The notes under the pieces: generated by a model
Seen by the model: only the letters and a program-made list of their open reading frames with translations
Database searches by the model: none
What the model was told of the DNA's origin: nothing
Translations under genes and position numbers: made by a program
Assembly (NCBI RefSeq): GCF_029589055.1
Contig: NZ_JARQZP010000007.1
Span: forward strand, 62,001 to 126,000
DNA length: 64,000 nucleotides
Reading direction: 5' to 3'
Origin: Vibrio hannami
Lineage (GTDB): Bacteria > Pseudomonadota > Gammaproteobacteria > Enterobacterales > Vibrionaceae
Part shown: positions 18,315 to 28,037 of the stretch, one piece after another
How positions within the stretch are numbered: position 1 is the first letter of the stretch
How the letters are laid out: the number at the start of each line of letters is the position of its first letter

Positions 18315-19898
18315 CTAGTTTGGTGGTTTGCTATCCGACTTTGCAGGCAGGCTCACAATTACGCGGGTGCCATCTCGGTCTTCGACATTAAATTCACCAC
18401 CAAGAGCAGTGACTCTTTCTTCAATACCGAGCAAGCCGGTTCCTTTTTTACGCCAATCGGACGGGATTCCAATACCATTGTCCCGATATTCAAGACGCAA
18501 GTGGCTACCCGGAAACAGAGTGATGTGAACCTCAGATGCACCTGCGTATTTAGTAGTGTTATTCAGTAGCTCCTGTATTACCCGATAGATAGTTACAGTG
18601 GTGACTTCGTCGAGTTGTTCAGTGCTCACTCCAATATTAATGACACAATCTATATCGCGCTCTTTAAACTTCATCTCTTGTGCCAGGTGTATTAAAGCGT
18701 TTTCTAAACCCAGTTCATCAAGGATTTGCGGGCGAAGTTGAGTAAGTAAGTGTCTGGTGGATGTATGTATCTTTAGCGCTAGATTGTTAATTGCATCTGA
18801 AATGTGTCTGGTTTGTTCTTCTTTGGCTGTTCGGTTTGCCAGTGTTGCCTGAATTTGAATAGCGGTAATGTTTTGACCTATCTCGTCATGAAGTTCTCTG
18901 GCGACAGATTTTCTTATATCTTCTTCGACATGAACTAGTTGTCTGGTGAGTTGTTGTTTTGTGTGTAGCTCCTGCTCCAGATTGCGGTTGAGCTGGTGCA
19001 GCTTTTCAGACAGAAGGTGTTGTCGGCTGATTGCAATACCTAGCCCAAGCCCAATTAAAGCCTGTGTCGTAATAAAAATATGCATCTCTTCAAAGCTGCT
19101 GAATGAACCGGTCACCTTTCTGGCTGCGGTAAGAAGCACGCTGTTCATCACAGCAGCCAATACGCCACCCTGCCAGCCGTACTTGTAAGCCATAAAGATA
19201 TTAGGTAGTAGCACGATAATCAGCAGTAATGTCGTTAACTGTTCCTGAAAAACAGTCTCACTGATAAGGCCAATAACGAAGAAAGTTAATACCCATAAGT
19301 AAGCCGAAGGCCGAATGGTTACAGCCTTATGCACAAGCGTTGGAGACAAAGGAACCCAAACCTTGTGCATGATGTAATCATGTAAAAGATAAAAGAATGG
19401 AGCGAGAAGGATTCCGCCTGTTATTGCTGCTACAACACTACTATAGAGCACTCTATTACCCAGATAGAGTGGTTTGCTCAGCATAAAGAAAAGAAAGGAA
19501 ATCAGCAGTGCGTTCGCAAGAACAAAACCCACAAGAGCCAGTAGTTGTTGCCAGTAAATCGTAAGCTGTTGCCACCTAAACTGAAAAGGTTTTAACATCA
19601 ATGCAGTAGCGAAGGGGATTAAAAGTAATAGCAGATCGAATGGTACAAACTCTGTTGAAGAGGTAATGCCCAACCAAACCATAAACTCGCTGAGCAAGAT
19701 GACCCACCAGAATTGCCCTGGTGTTAATAAAAGAGCAGCGATTCTCAGCCCTACAGGGAATAACAAAGCTGCATAGTGAATATCAGTAACCAAATATCCA
19801 CTGATACTCCAGAGACAAAACCAGGTAATGGTATAGATTAGAAACAGAAAAGCGGATGAGAAAATACGATTTCCTGAAAAGTGGTTATCCTTCGTCAT
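18315..19898 (-). CDS. uhpB: Sensor histidine kinase UhpB
   Basis: The 527-residue kinase has ~8 N-terminal membrane helices (residues ~10-290), a short coiled coil, and a HisKA_3 dimerisation domain with the phospho-acceptor histidine in RELHDEIGQNITAIQI. A HATPase domain follows (ELLNNTTKYAGA, DNGIGIP, GTGLLGIEERVTALGG). It phosphorylates UhpA in response to UhpC. ATG at 19898 overlaps the uhpA stop by 14 nt and gives the usual N-terminus. Confidence 0.9.
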   Translation of the reverse strand: MTKDNHFSGNRIFSSAFLFLIYTITWFCLWSISGYLVTDIHYAALLFPVGLRIAALLLTPGQFWWVILLSEFMVWLGITSSTEFVPFDLLLLLIPFATALMLKPFQFRWQQLTIYWQQLLALVGFVLANALLISFLFFMLSKPLYLGNRVLYSSVVAAITGGILLAPFFYLLHDYIMHKVWVPLSPTLVHKAVTIRPSAYLWVLTFFVIGLISETVFQEQLTTLLLIIVLLPNIFMAYKYGWQGGVLAAVMNSVLLTAARKVTGSFSSFEEMHIFITTQALIGLGLGIAISRQHLLSEKLHQLNRNLEQELHTKQQLTRQLVHVEEDIRKSVARELHDEIGQNITAIQIQATLANRTAKEEQTRHISDAINNLALKIHTSTRHLLTQLRPQILDELGLENALIHLAQEMKFKERDIDCVINIGVSTEQLDEVTTVTIYRVIQELLNNTTKYAGASEVHITLFPGSHLRLEYRDNGIGIPSDWRKKGTGLLGIEERVTALGGEFNVEDRDGTRVIVSLPAKSDSKPPN

Positions 19899-20523
19899 CA
19901 GGTAACAACTTATGCTGAATGGCAAAACGAATCAGGTCGACATTATTTGATAGCCCAAGTTTTCCAAGAATATTGGCTCTGTGTACATGTACGGTTTTAT
20001 GGCTGAGTGATAGGTCGTATGCGACTTCTTTTACATCTTGTCCCTGAATCAGGTAGTCGAAGATCTGTTTTTCTCTTTTTGTTAGCTCAGATAACACGGC
20101 AGGTGGGGCGGAGGCATTACTAAGGTTAATAAGGGCGTCTGCGCATAGGTAGCGATTCCCGTTAGCGACGGTTCGTATTGCTGTAACTAACTCTCCAGGT
20201 CCACATCGTTTTGAAAGGTATCCTACTGCACCCGCATCAATTGCCTTGCTAACAAATGATGCGGAGTCGTAGATGCTGAGAATTATCGCTTTTAGATCTG
20301 GTTTCTTTTCACGTAGCCGCTCCAGAAGAGAAAGTCCGCTTTCATCTGGCATAGATATATCGATAACAGCAACATCTATTGTTGGAGAGCAAGACAAGGT
20401 ACTGAAAGCTTCTTTAGCCGAGCTAAACTCACCTTCTACTCGGATATCAGACTCAACATTGAGCAGTTGGGCAAAGCCGGAGCGAACCATCACATGATCG
20501 TCTACTAACGCTACTGAAATCAT
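19885..20523 (-). CDS. uhpA: Response regulator UhpA
   Basis: This is a 212-residue NarL/FixJ-type regulator. The receiver domain has an acidic pair (LVDDH), the phospho-acceptor Asp in VAVIDISMPDESG and the Lys in GYLSKRC. A LuxR-type HTH (LTKREKQIFDYLIQG...VKEVAYDLSLSHKTVHVH) completes it. It activates sugar-phosphate uptake genes; the targets here probably include the afu genes. It is first in a uhpABC-afuABC run of six minus-strand genes. Confidence 0.93.
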   Translation of the reverse strand: MISVALVDDHVMVRSGFAQLLNVESDIRVEGEFSSAKEAFSTLSCSPTIDVAVIDISMPDESGLSLLERLREKKPDLKAIILSIYDSASFVSKAIDAGAVGYLSKRCGPGELVTAIRTVANGNRYLCADALINLSNASAPPAVLSELTKREKQIFDYLIQGQDVKEVAYDLSLSHKTVHVHRANILGKLGLSNNVDLIRFAIQHKLLPDDEG

Positions 20524-20812
20524 TTTTTCGAACCTGGTTACATTTCATTTATATGAAGGTTTTATGATTTCAGATTGAAACTAATGATTCAATTATTGGC
20601 GATTAAGCTGTGATGGTGCTCTTAATTGTTATGTTTAGGGTGAATAAAATTAGCATTTTTAATTTATGGTTAAATATATATTGATCGTGTAACTGCATGG
20701 CAGCACAATGGAACCGGCGGTTGTCTTCAGTGGTTTTGGCTAGAGGTGTAATCGACTTTTAGCCGTCTATAGTTGATCGCCTGAATGTTATATGGAAGTT
20801 TAGGGTTATAAA

Positions 20813-21484
20813 GTGAAAAAATCTGCAATATTACTTAGTGCAATAATGTTAGTTTCAGGCTGTGAAATGACGCAGCGACAGAATGCTACGACTGGTGAGA
20901 GCGAGACTAACTCTACAACAACAGGTGCAATTATCGGCGCGGTTTCTGGTGCATTGGTTGGCTTAGCTACCGGTGACGATGCAGATGATCGCCGCAAGCG
21001 AGCAATCATCGGTGCGACTGCTGGTGGTGCGGTAGGTGCGGGTGTTGGTTACTACTTCGATCAGCAAGAGGCTGCATTGCGTGAAGAGCTACTTAACTCG
21101 GGTGTACAGGTTAAGCGAGTTGGTGAAGATCAACTGGTACTCGTTATGGAAAATGGGATTGGCTTCCAGACTGACTCTTCTATGCTTAATTCTTCAATCT
21201 ATAACACGTTGAACGGTGTTGCAAAAATTCTTGTTGAGTATCCAGATACGCAGCTTCTAATCGAAGGACATACCGACAGCACGGGTAGTGAGGCATACAA
21301 TCAGCAGCTTTCATTGAAGAGAGCTGGTTCAGTAAAAGATTACCTTCAGGGACAAAAGGTTGCCGCTGATCGCTTGTTTATTCAGGGAGTTGGTGAGTTG
21401 AAGCCTATCTGTGATAACAGCACTCCAGAAGGTCGCGCATGTAACAGACGAGTTGAAATTAATATCTACCCAGCAAGCAAGTAA
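20813..21484 (+). CDS. OmpA-family lipoprotein with glycine zipper (YiaD-like)
   Basis: The 223-residue protein starts with GTG at 20813. Its lipobox is LVSGC, with the cysteine near residue 17. A glycine-zipper/YMGG-type segment follows (TTTGAIIGAVSGALVGLATG, AIIGATAGGAVGAGVGYYFD). The C-terminal OmpA peptidoglycan-binding domain carries LLIEGHTDSTGSEAYNQQLS and NRRVEI. It should be anchored to the outer membrane and grip peptidoglycan. It stands alone and is followed by a strong terminator. Confidence 0.92.
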   Translation: MKKSAILLSAIMLVSGCEMTQRQNATTGESETNSTTTGAIIGAVSGALVGLATGDDADDRRKRAIIGATAGGAVGAGVGYYFDQQEAALREELLNSGVQVKRVGEDQLVLVMENGIGFQTDSSMLNSSIYNTLNGVAKILVEYPDTQLLIEGHTDSTGSEAYNQQLSLKRAGSVKDYLQGQKVAADRLFIQGVGELKPICDNSTPEGRACNRRVEINIYPASK

Positions 21485-21509
21485 CGATTTTAATATCAAG
21501 TTAGCATTT

Positions 21510-21545
21510 AGCCCGGTTTGTGTTTGCTCAAACCGGGCTTTTTAG
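21510..21545 (+). terminator. Terminator after the OmpA-type lipoprotein gene
   Basis: AGCCCGGTTTG/CAAACCGGGCT, 11-bp stem with an 8-nt loop, followed by TTTTT. Confidence 0.93.
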
Positions 21546-21762
21546 TTTTACGCTGTTGCACTTCTAAAAACTTGATATTGCTTCATTATGGGGCAATCGA
21601 TTTGTCTCCTCCCTGCTATTCCTAAAGCTATACACTAATATTATTGATAATTCAGGAGAATGTATTGTTTTAACTACATTCTGTAAGGCTAATTCTTAAT
21701 CCATATTTTCAGGCGTAAAGATTGCTTAACTATCTGGAATTTAAAAAATAATAAGGGAATTC

Positions 21763-23517
21763 ATGTATAAAAAATCACTAATAACTGTCAGTGTGGCTCT
21801 CGCTTGTTTTTCTGCATTTGCAACAACTACGGGGGGCGATGTTGCAGATAGTGTCGCACCAGAGTTAACCAGTAAAGTTACCTCTAAACAGAGTGTGGAA
21901 GCAGAGAAATACATGGTTGCGGCAGCTAACCCACTTGCTGTTGAAGCAGGGTACGAGGTGCTAAAAAACGGAGGTTCGGCAGCAGATGCGCTGGTAGCCG
22001 TGCAAACTGTTCTTGGGCTAGTAGAGCCTCAATCATCTGGTTTGGGCGGTGGTGCGTTTCTTGTCTACTATGATGCGAAGAACAAAAAAATCACTACTTT
22101 CGATGGTCGAGAAACGGCTCCATTAGCGGCAAAACCTGAACTGTTTCAGGATGAAAATGGTAAACCTCTTAAGTTTTATGATGCCGTTGTCGGTGGTCGT
22201 TCGGTAGGCACACCGGGAACGGTTAAGCTGCTTGCAACTATGCATGAAAAGTACGGAGAGAAGGAGTGGTCAGAGTTACTGAAACCGGCGATGAGTCTGG
22301 CGGAAAACGGTTTTTCTGTATCTGAGCGTTTAGCTTCTTCAATCGAACGAGATAAAAAACGCCTTAGCCGTTATCCAGATACCAAAGCATATTTTTTCAC
22401 TCCAGATGGAGAACCATTGAAAGAGGGCTCTTTGCTGGTGAATAAGGCATATGCAAAAACACTGGATACCTTAGCTAAAGAGGGAGAAGAGGCCTTTTAC
22501 TCTGGGGTAATCGCTACAGATATCGTTAATAAGGTAACGGGAATCAGTGATAACCCAGGTTATCTGGCAATGGAAGATCTGGCTATTTATAAGGTAATAG
22601 AAAGAGAAGCTACATGCGGTAGCTATCACCAGTACGATATCTGCGGTATGGGTCCTCCGAGCTCAGGTGCTCTTACTGTAGGGCAGATTTTAGGGATTGT
22701 GAGTCATTTCGATTTGAAATCTATGGGGCCAAATAACCCAGAAGCCTGGCAGATAATAGGCGATGCTTCCAGATTGGCTTTTGCTGATCGGGGGCGCTAT
22801 ATGGCTGATTCCGATTTCGTACCAATGCCAGATGGCCTATTAGATGAAGCTTATCTTGAAAGTCGTGCAAAATTGATTTCGAAAGGAACTGCTCTGTCTG
22901 AGGTATCTCCTGGTAATCCACCATGGAGTAACCGTATGGCTTTAGCCGACGATCAATCGATTGAACTACCAAGTACTACACATATTGTTATTGTTGACGA
23001 GGCAGGCAATACCATCTCAATGACAAGTACTGTTGAAAATGGATTTGGCTCAAGGGTTATGAGTAATGGCTTTATCCTGAATAACGAGCTTACCGACTTC
23101 TCTTTTGCTTCTCATAAAAATGGTTACCCAATTGCCAACCGTGTTGAGCCGGGCAAGCGCCCTCGATCTTCGATGGCGCCAACAATCGTATTAGAAAACG
23201 ATAAGCCATATATGGCGGTTGGTTCTCCTGGAGGTTCGAGAATCATTGGTTATGTAGCACAAACCCTTATTGCTCATTTTGATTGGGGTATGGATATTCA
23301 GGACGCTATCAATATGCCTCATCTAGTGAATCGATTTGGTACTTATGACCTGGAAGAAGGCACGGACGCAGTGAAGTTCAAAGAGCCACTTGAGAAAATG
23401 GGATTTAAGGTTAATGTTCGTGACCTAAATTCCGGCCTTCACGGAGTAGTATTTACCGGCAATAAACTCATTGGAGGAGCAGACCCTCGTAGAGAAGGAA
23501 TAGCAATGGGAGAGTAA
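21763..23517 (+). CDS. ggt: Gamma-glutamyltranspeptidase
   Basis: Ggt is a periplasmic autoprocessing enzyme that cleaves glutathione and other gamma-glutamyl compounds. The 584-residue precursor has a signal peptide (MYKKSLITVSVALACFSAFA). The nucleophilic threonine of the small subunit is in LPSTTHIVIVDEAGN. The substrate-binding loops SSGLGGGAFLVYY and PGKRPRSSMAPT and the oxyanion-hole motif GSPGGSRI are intact. Length is normal. It is monocistronic. Confidence 0.95.
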   Translation: MYKKSLITVSVALACFSAFATTTGGDVADSVAPELTSKVTSKQSVEAEKYMVAAANPLAVEAGYEVLKNGGSAADALVAVQTVLGLVEPQSSGLGGGAFLVYYDAKNKKITTFDGRETAPLAAKPELFQDENGKPLKFYDAVVGGRSVGTPGTVKLLATMHEKYGEKEWSELLKPAMSLAENGFSVSERLASSIERDKKRLSRYPDTKAYFFTPDGEPLKEGSLLVNKAYAKTLDTLAKEGEEAFYSGVIATDIVNKVTGISDNPGYLAMEDLAIYKVIEREATCGSYHQYDICGMGPPSSGALTVGQILGIVSHFDLKSMGPNNPEAWQIIGDASRLAFADRGRYMADSDFVPMPDGLLDEAYLESRAKLISKGTALSEVSPGNPPWSNRMALADDQSIELPSTTHIVIVDEAGNTISMTSTVENGFGSRVMSNGFILNNELTDFSFASHKNGYPIANRVEPGKRPRSSMAPTIVLENDKPYMAVGSPGGSRIIGYVAQTLIAHFDWGMDIQDAINMPHLVNRFGTYDLEEGTDAVKFKEPLEKMGFKVNVRDLNSGLHGVVFTGNKLIGGADPRREGIAMGE

Positions 23518-23605
23518 TCTCAGCCATTATCTCCATTTTTGATCCATATTGACCGCATAATTCGTATCTATCCTGGTTACATCAACGTGACTAGGAAGAT
23601 ACTTT

Positions 23606-23800
23606 ATGAATGCGACATATCTACAAGGTATTATCGATGCTGAATCAAAACTGGCTTTGCTAAATGGTGATGTAAGCAAGGTTTATAATTGGCTAAATCG
23701 AGAAGCGCAAATAATCGCCTCGGATTATAGGTGGTCTGACTGGTTAAACGGCGCACATGATTTTCTGGTGTTTCACCTTAAGAGGAATTTGCGGGTTTAG
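23606..23800 (+). CDS. Small hypothetical protein
   Basis: A 64-residue soluble protein, preceded by AGGAAGA at a good distance from ATG 23606. I recognise no family. Tryptophan-rich C-terminal half (YRWSDWLNGAHDFLVFHLKR). It marks the left edge of the accessory region; the 90 bp that follow contain a C7 run and nothing else of note. Confidence 0.55.
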   Translation: MNATYLQGIIDAESKLALLNGDVSKVYNWLNREAQIIASDYRWSDWLNGAHDFLVFHLKRNLRV

Positions 23801-23891
23801 ACAACTTATCTACCCCCCCACCCAAATATAACCTTTGCTATTAAAAATCTTACCAAATATAGCAAAATGGTCTTAAAACTCTCTGTAATGG

Positions 23892-24380
23892 TTATTTATC
23901 AACAGGTGATTTATTACTGTTGAGCAATGAGTTTAGCATACTCGATGAGGACGGTATTAGACCAACTTTTAAACCAAAAGGTTTGAAAACTTTATTCAAT
24001 ATGTCTGTTTTGTAGTTACCACGATCATTCTCTATATCTGAGAGGGTTTTACGGGACACATCTACGAGCTTTGCGTAAACATCTTGCTTTAAACCTAGCA
24101 CATTGATTCGAAGCTCTTTTAATGCCTGCCCTTGAGTTAGTTCGCCAAACAATAGTTGTTTAACTATTTGATTTACTATCCTGCTGCGTTCGGCTGCTTT
24201 TGGAGGTAGAGTCTTTTTTGATGCCCTTTGAGAAGTGCGACTTCCTAGGTTAAAAGTATCAACCTTTACGTTGTCGTCGCTGTTTGTATTGTGGGGGCTA
24301 GAGACCTGTTTGCGATTATGTCGGAGACGATTAACGACATCATTTATAGACTCTTTGGATGACTTGTTGTTATTGCTCAT
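23892..24380 (-). CDS. HipB-like antitoxin with HTH
   Basis: The N-terminal ~75 residues are a polar, probably disordered arm. The C-terminal half is an Xre-type helix-turn-helix (LGLKQDVYAKLVDVSRKTLSDIENDRGNY) followed by FKPFGLKVGLIPSS. ATG at 24380 overlaps the hipA stop (ATGA), so toxin and antitoxin are coupled, with the toxin gene first, the reverse of E. coli hipBA. A close paralogue, HTH almost identical, is the orphan gene at 30123. It should repress its own operon through the TATGAGTA-type operators at 25757-25820. Confidence 0.8.
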   Translation of the reverse strand: MSNNNKSSKESINDVVNRLRHNRKQVSSPHNTNSDDNVKVDTFNLGSRTSQRASKKTLPPKAAERSRIVNQIVKQLLFGELTQGQALKELRINVLGLKQDVYAKLVDVSRKTLSDIENDRGNYKTDILNKVFKPFGLKVGLIPSSSSMLNSLLNSNKSPVDK

Positions 24381-25738
24381 AACAGCCCCCATTTTTTCAA
24401 TTTTTCAGGAATATGATTTAATCCAATAGCTGGCATTTTAATGATCTGCTCTGGAACCCCACGAACAATCAGTCTTTCTTTAAGATCAAGACACTTTTCT
24501 GCGGTATCTTTAAGCTCGCTCAGTAAGAACTCACTCGGCACAAGGTCAGACAGTGATTCTGCAATACCGATAAAATTGTAAGTGCCTCCAACTTCTAGTG
24601 GGGCTTTCCATTTTGTAGTTCTTGGAATACCTTCTGGATCGGCTTTCATTGGAGCAAAATCGTAGATTGGGGCTAACTTAATATAACCATCACCTTTTAA
24701 GAATGAGGTGTTTCTACCGTGGTTGTCGCTATTGCCAAATAGGATGTTGAGTAAGTCTCTCTTTACCCACTCTACAACAAAGCTCTGAACATCAAAGTCA
24801 TACCCTTGATTTTGCACCGTATGACTATGGGTGATTTTTTCAATTAACGTTCTAATCGTCGCTTCATGCTCTAGAGTAACACCCGCACCTTTATTCAGAA
24901 TTGAGTAAACAGACTCTATTCCGAATTTTTCAATCTGTTGCTCTTCGTTAAAACGAATATCAAATCTAGGTAACCATAAAGAAGGGTAATTTAATCCTTC
25001 TTCTAATCGCATATTTTGGATTGGTATGGTATCAAAGCCCATAGCGGTGAGTTCGTGATAATAATGAAACTCAGCTCGAAGAATATTGCAGTCAACAATG
25101 CCTCTTGAGCCTCTAGGATACTTGACTAAATAGTGTAGATCTTGGTTGGTGTTATCATCTTGATAAGGATCGATCCATATATTATTTTGTTCAGTATTTC
25201 CTGTAAAGCAACGCAATACTAGTTTCGGTGCTTCACCTCCCGCTCCTGTTGCACCACCAGCAGCTGCTCCTCTTTGCTGAGCATAATCTAAAAAATCACT
25301 TGCGCGGTTTTTTACATCGTCTAAAGAAAAGTAGAGGGTATCGGACTCTTCATAGCGTTCTGGTAGAGAGTCTTTTACTCGCAAGTTGCCGATAGGCGAC
25401 ATTGTGCCAAATTTTAGTAAAACATAGTCTTGTTCATCAATTGAAAGATCTTCAATGTCTAGGTGTTTGACCCAATAGCGTCTGCTTGCTCCACTTGGCA
25501 TGATGTCATCAAGAAAAGTTAGCCATCCAGGTCTCCCCATGTCGTCAAAGAAAAAAGATACAGGCAGGTTTATGGATACGGCGTGTAGGTCATCTTTTTC
25601 ATGATGTTCTAATGCATAGTCTCCGAGGTAATTGAGTTCAGTCACTCGGAAGTTGTTCTGTTCACTTTTCGGAAATGAAATGACAGCAATGTCTAGCCAT
25701 TCACCTTTGATAAAAGCCTGTATGTTTATTTCTTCCAT
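24377..25738 (-). CDS. HipA-family Ser/Thr kinase toxin
   Basis: The 453-residue protein begins MEEINIQAFIKGEWLDI. The HipA N-terminal subdomain (LPVSFFFDDMGRPGWLTFLDDIMPSG) is followed by a Gly-rich ATP loop (AAAGGATGAGGEAPKL). The kinase catalytic loop is LFGNSDNHGRNTSF and the metal-binding region APIYDFAPM. HipA kinases phosphorylate an aminoacyl-tRNA synthetase or another target and induce growth arrest; the target here is unknown. ATG at 25738 is taken as the start; two upstream ATGs fall within the operator region. Confidence 0.85.
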   Translation of the reverse strand: MEEINIQAFIKGEWLDIAVISFPKSEQNNFRVTELNYLGDYALEHHEKDDLHAVSINLPVSFFFDDMGRPGWLTFLDDIMPSGASRRYWVKHLDIEDLSIDEQDYVLLKFGTMSPIGNLRVKDSLPERYEESDTLYFSLDDVKNRASDFLDYAQQRGAAAGGATGAGGEAPKLVLRCFTGNTEQNNIWIDPYQDDNTNQDLHYLVKYPRGSRGIVDCNILRAEFHYYHELTAMGFDTIPIQNMRLEEGLNYPSLWLPRFDIRFNEEQQIEKFGIESVYSILNKGAGVTLEHEATIRTLIEKITHSHTVQNQGYDFDVQSFVVEWVKRDLLNILFGNSDNHGRNTSFLKGDGYIKLAPIYDFAPMKADPEGIPRTTKWKAPLEVGGTYNFIGIAESLSDLVPSEFLLSELKDTAEKCLDLKERLIVRGVPEQIIKMPAIGLNHIPEKLKKWGLL

Positions 25739-25756
25739 CGAGGACTCCACTTTATC

Positions 25757-25820
25757 TATGAGTAGTATAATACTCATAATGATTGAATTTATCAATTAAT
25801 GTGTAAATATTTACGCATTA
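25757..25820. promoter_or_regulatory. Two HipB-type operators upstream of hipA
   Basis: Site 1 is TATGAGTA-N6-TACTCATA (25757-25778). Site 2 is ATGtGTA-N6-TACgCAT within 25797-25820. Centre spacing is about 41 bp. The same motif with the same spacing precedes the orphan hipB at 30635-30697. Confidence 0.7.
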
Positions 25821-25937
25821 CTTGATAGGGAAGCCAGTGTGGGCTTCCAGTTTAGAGAGCAGCTCATTGTTCAAATTAGCATGGTAGTGCGGAGCATACA
25901 GTATTGCGTCGTGCTGATTAAGAGTTAGTTATTTCCA
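25818..25937 (-). pseudogene. C-terminal remnant of a metallophosphoesterase
   Basis: About 39 codons read LYAPHYHANLNNELLSKLEA before a stop at 25818. This resembles YAPYYHAGLSNELISRA of the intact phosphoesterase at 32319-33113. The frame is closed on the upstream side, so only a fragment remains. It overlaps the hipA operator. Confidence 0.55.
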
Positions 25938-26420
25938 TATGTGTTATGGGCAAAAATAGCCACTGTTCATGCTTTAAAAAATTTCATCGGTGATTGATTG
26001 GAAGACATATTTACCAATAATGATACTTTTACTACTCACTATTTTGATTTTTCTTTATTTATGTAACTTTAATTACTCATTAGTTAATTGAAGAGTTCGA
26101 GTCTGAGAAACAAAAGCTGGGAGTATCAGGTTCTGTTCACTTTTTAGGTGTGTTCATAAAAAATGAACAGGGGAAGTAAATGGCCACTTGACGCGTTTTT
26201 ATCTCGAAGAGATTTAGCTAGCGTATAGGTGGGTATGGCGTTTAGGGCTGGTAGGTAGAAGCGGATATCTTTTATAGGGGATAATCTCAATTCTCAAACG
26301 CTCGATTAGTATAAGATAAATTCTGTGTTTTGTGATTCATAGTTGCTGAGCTGGCAGCTAACTATTATCAAGTAGAGAACACAAAGAGCAGGCACTCTTT
26401 GTGCTTTTTGTACACTACAA
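25938..26420. other. Intergenic region without a gene
   Basis: AT-rich. Holds a dyad TGTTCAT-aaaaa-ATGAACA (26151-26169) and, next to the hipA stop at 26421, ACAAAGAG...CTCTTTGT (about 26385-26403), a possible terminator. No ORF is convincing. Confidence 0.4.
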
Positions 26421-27734
26421 TTACAGCTCAATTTCCGTAACGAGTGGTGCTTGCTCAAGGAAGTGCTCACACCGATCTATAACAACCTTACGATATCTTT
26501 CTAGATAAGCTAACTGTGAATCTGAGTTTGGAGCAACGAGAGATATCGCCTCATCAATATGGCTTATAATGCCATTTGCTATTTTGACTAGACTCTGCTG
26601 AAGCAGCTTCGGTGAAATATCACAATCGTCTGAAAATTCAATTAGTTGGTAAGCATTGATAGAGTCTGAGTCAAATTCGTCTCCAATTGCCATTGCTAGA
26701 TCTTGCTCAAATTCAGGATACATTCGCACATTGACGAGATCGTAGAGTGGCGTTGGTGTTAAGCCTGAATTTTGGACAAAGAAACTGAAGTTTTTTCCAT
26801 GAGCGTCTGCGTTATAAATACACAGATTGAATAGTGCCCAATTCAATACTGTGAGCTTTGCTGATAATGGATTCGTGCATAGTTCTGTTATCGAGAAGAG
26901 TCGACTGAAACTGACACCGTCACGGATATGGCTTACATCTCTTTGCTTACCTAAATTTCGCTCATACTTTCTGTCTACACCTAAGTTGCAGGCTTGGCAG
27001 GCATCGATCATGTGTCGTCTTTTGACACTTGTAGAGCTAAATAACTTGCGGTCGAATCTTTCGACAATCAATGCAGGGAACTGGTCAAAATATCGTAGCT
27101 CCACCTCAGCAACTTCCAGCCCAATTAGCTTTGCTAGCTTCATTGTTAAAAACTCATTGATGACGAGATGCTGTTGGTCATTTTTCTCGAATTTAACGAT
27201 ATGAGTTGAGCATAGTTCGCCTTCACCAAACCCTAAAGTTCCATCGATGGACAACATGTTAAGCTTAGACTGAACCCCCGCTACTGAGAGCCTAGGCCTT
27301 CCTTCCCAGATTTCCAAGTGCCAGAGTTCAGGGTCAGAAAGTTTTTTGATTAATTCACTATCACGGATTGGTTTAAAAGAAGTGTCAGTTTCATCTGAAG
27401 ACACCCCCTCAAGTAGAAACATCATGGCACCTGACGTATCAGAGCCAATGCCTCCAATCTGTGCAAATACGTTTGAACGTGACACGCCCAGAAAGTCGAT
27501 TAAGTAATCTAACCCTTTATTCTCAGGAAGTAAGTTCTGTAAGAATCTCCTGATATTTGTTGATGGTATATCAGTGTTAAATGGTAGGTGTGGAGATATT
27601 GGAAATCCGTTATTCAGCCAATCTTGTGAATAGGTGAGAGAGAGATCATCGCTTTCTTTATTTAGTGATAATTTACCGATGACTTGTTGGCTGTAGACAA
27701 TATCAAGAGTGTATTGATTAGACCCAGACATCAT
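26421..27734 (-). CDS. hipA: HipA-family kinase toxin (second module)
   Basis: The 437-residue protein is closer to classical E. coli HipA. An N-terminal couple_hipA domain contains FLQNLLPENKGLDYLIDFLG, and the substrate/ATP loop is RLSVAGVQSKLNM. The catalytic loop is YNADAHGKNFSFF (N-x-D-x-H-x-K-N) and the metal motif LTPTPLYDLVNV. It is not a close paralogue of the gene at 24377. ATG at 27734 is favoured because AGGAG lies 7 nt upstream; GTG at 27740 is too close. It overlaps hipB by 17 bp. Confidence 0.88.
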   Translation of the reverse strand: MMSGSNQYTLDIVYSQQVIGKLSLNKESDDLSLTYSQDWLNNGFPISPHLPFNTDIPSTNIRRFLQNLLPENKGLDYLIDFLGVSRSNVFAQIGGIGSDTSGAMMFLLEGVSSDETDTSFKPIRDSELIKKLSDPELWHLEIWEGRPRLSVAGVQSKLNMLSIDGTLGFGEGELCSTHIVKFEKNDQQHLVINEFLTMKLAKLIGLEVAEVELRYFDQFPALIVERFDRKLFSSTSVKRRHMIDACQACNLGVDRKYERNLGKQRDVSHIRDGVSFSRLFSITELCTNPLSAKLTVLNWALFNLCIYNADAHGKNFSFFVQNSGLTPTPLYDLVNVRMYPEFEQDLAMAIGDEFDSDSINAYQLIEFSDDCDISPKLLQQSLVKIANGIISHIDEAISLVAPNSDSQLAYLERYRKVVIDRCEHFLEQAPLVTEIEL

Positions 27735-28014
27735 TGTCACTCTCCTGCGATGAAGTACCTGAATCTTGCCACGGCAGTATCGATATCTTTATTCCTAGAG
27801 CAGAAATAACCTTCATAAGAGATGTCAATTTAATATCAGAGCTGCCTTGCTCAATCTTTATGTAAGTCTGCTTTGACACGCCACAAAGCAGTGCAGCATC
27901 TTGCTGGGTCACTTTACTTTGAGTTCTTTTAGCTCGCACTACTTCACCTAGTAGTGTTGGTGTGAATGCTTGGCTGAGATCTGGTGATGGTATTGCTTTT
28001 ACTTTTTTAGCCAT
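27718..28014 (-). CDS. hipB: HipB-family antitoxin
   Basis: The 98-residue Xre-family HTH protein contains LGEVVRAKRTQSKVTQQDAALLCGVSKQTYIKIEQG, then KLTSLMKVISALGIKISI, the classical HipB pattern. It is the first gene of the hipBA2 operon and overlaps hipA. Four regularly spaced operator-like repeats lie directly upstream (28038-28209), consistent with strong cooperative autorepression. Confidence 0.88.
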   Translation of the reverse strand: MAKKVKAIPSPDLSQAFTPTLLGEVVRAKRTQSKVTQQDAALLCGVSKQTYIKIEQGSSDIKLTSLMKVISALGIKISILPWQDSGTSSQESDNDVWV

Positions 28015-28037
28015 AAATCCCCACTTAATAATGCTTT

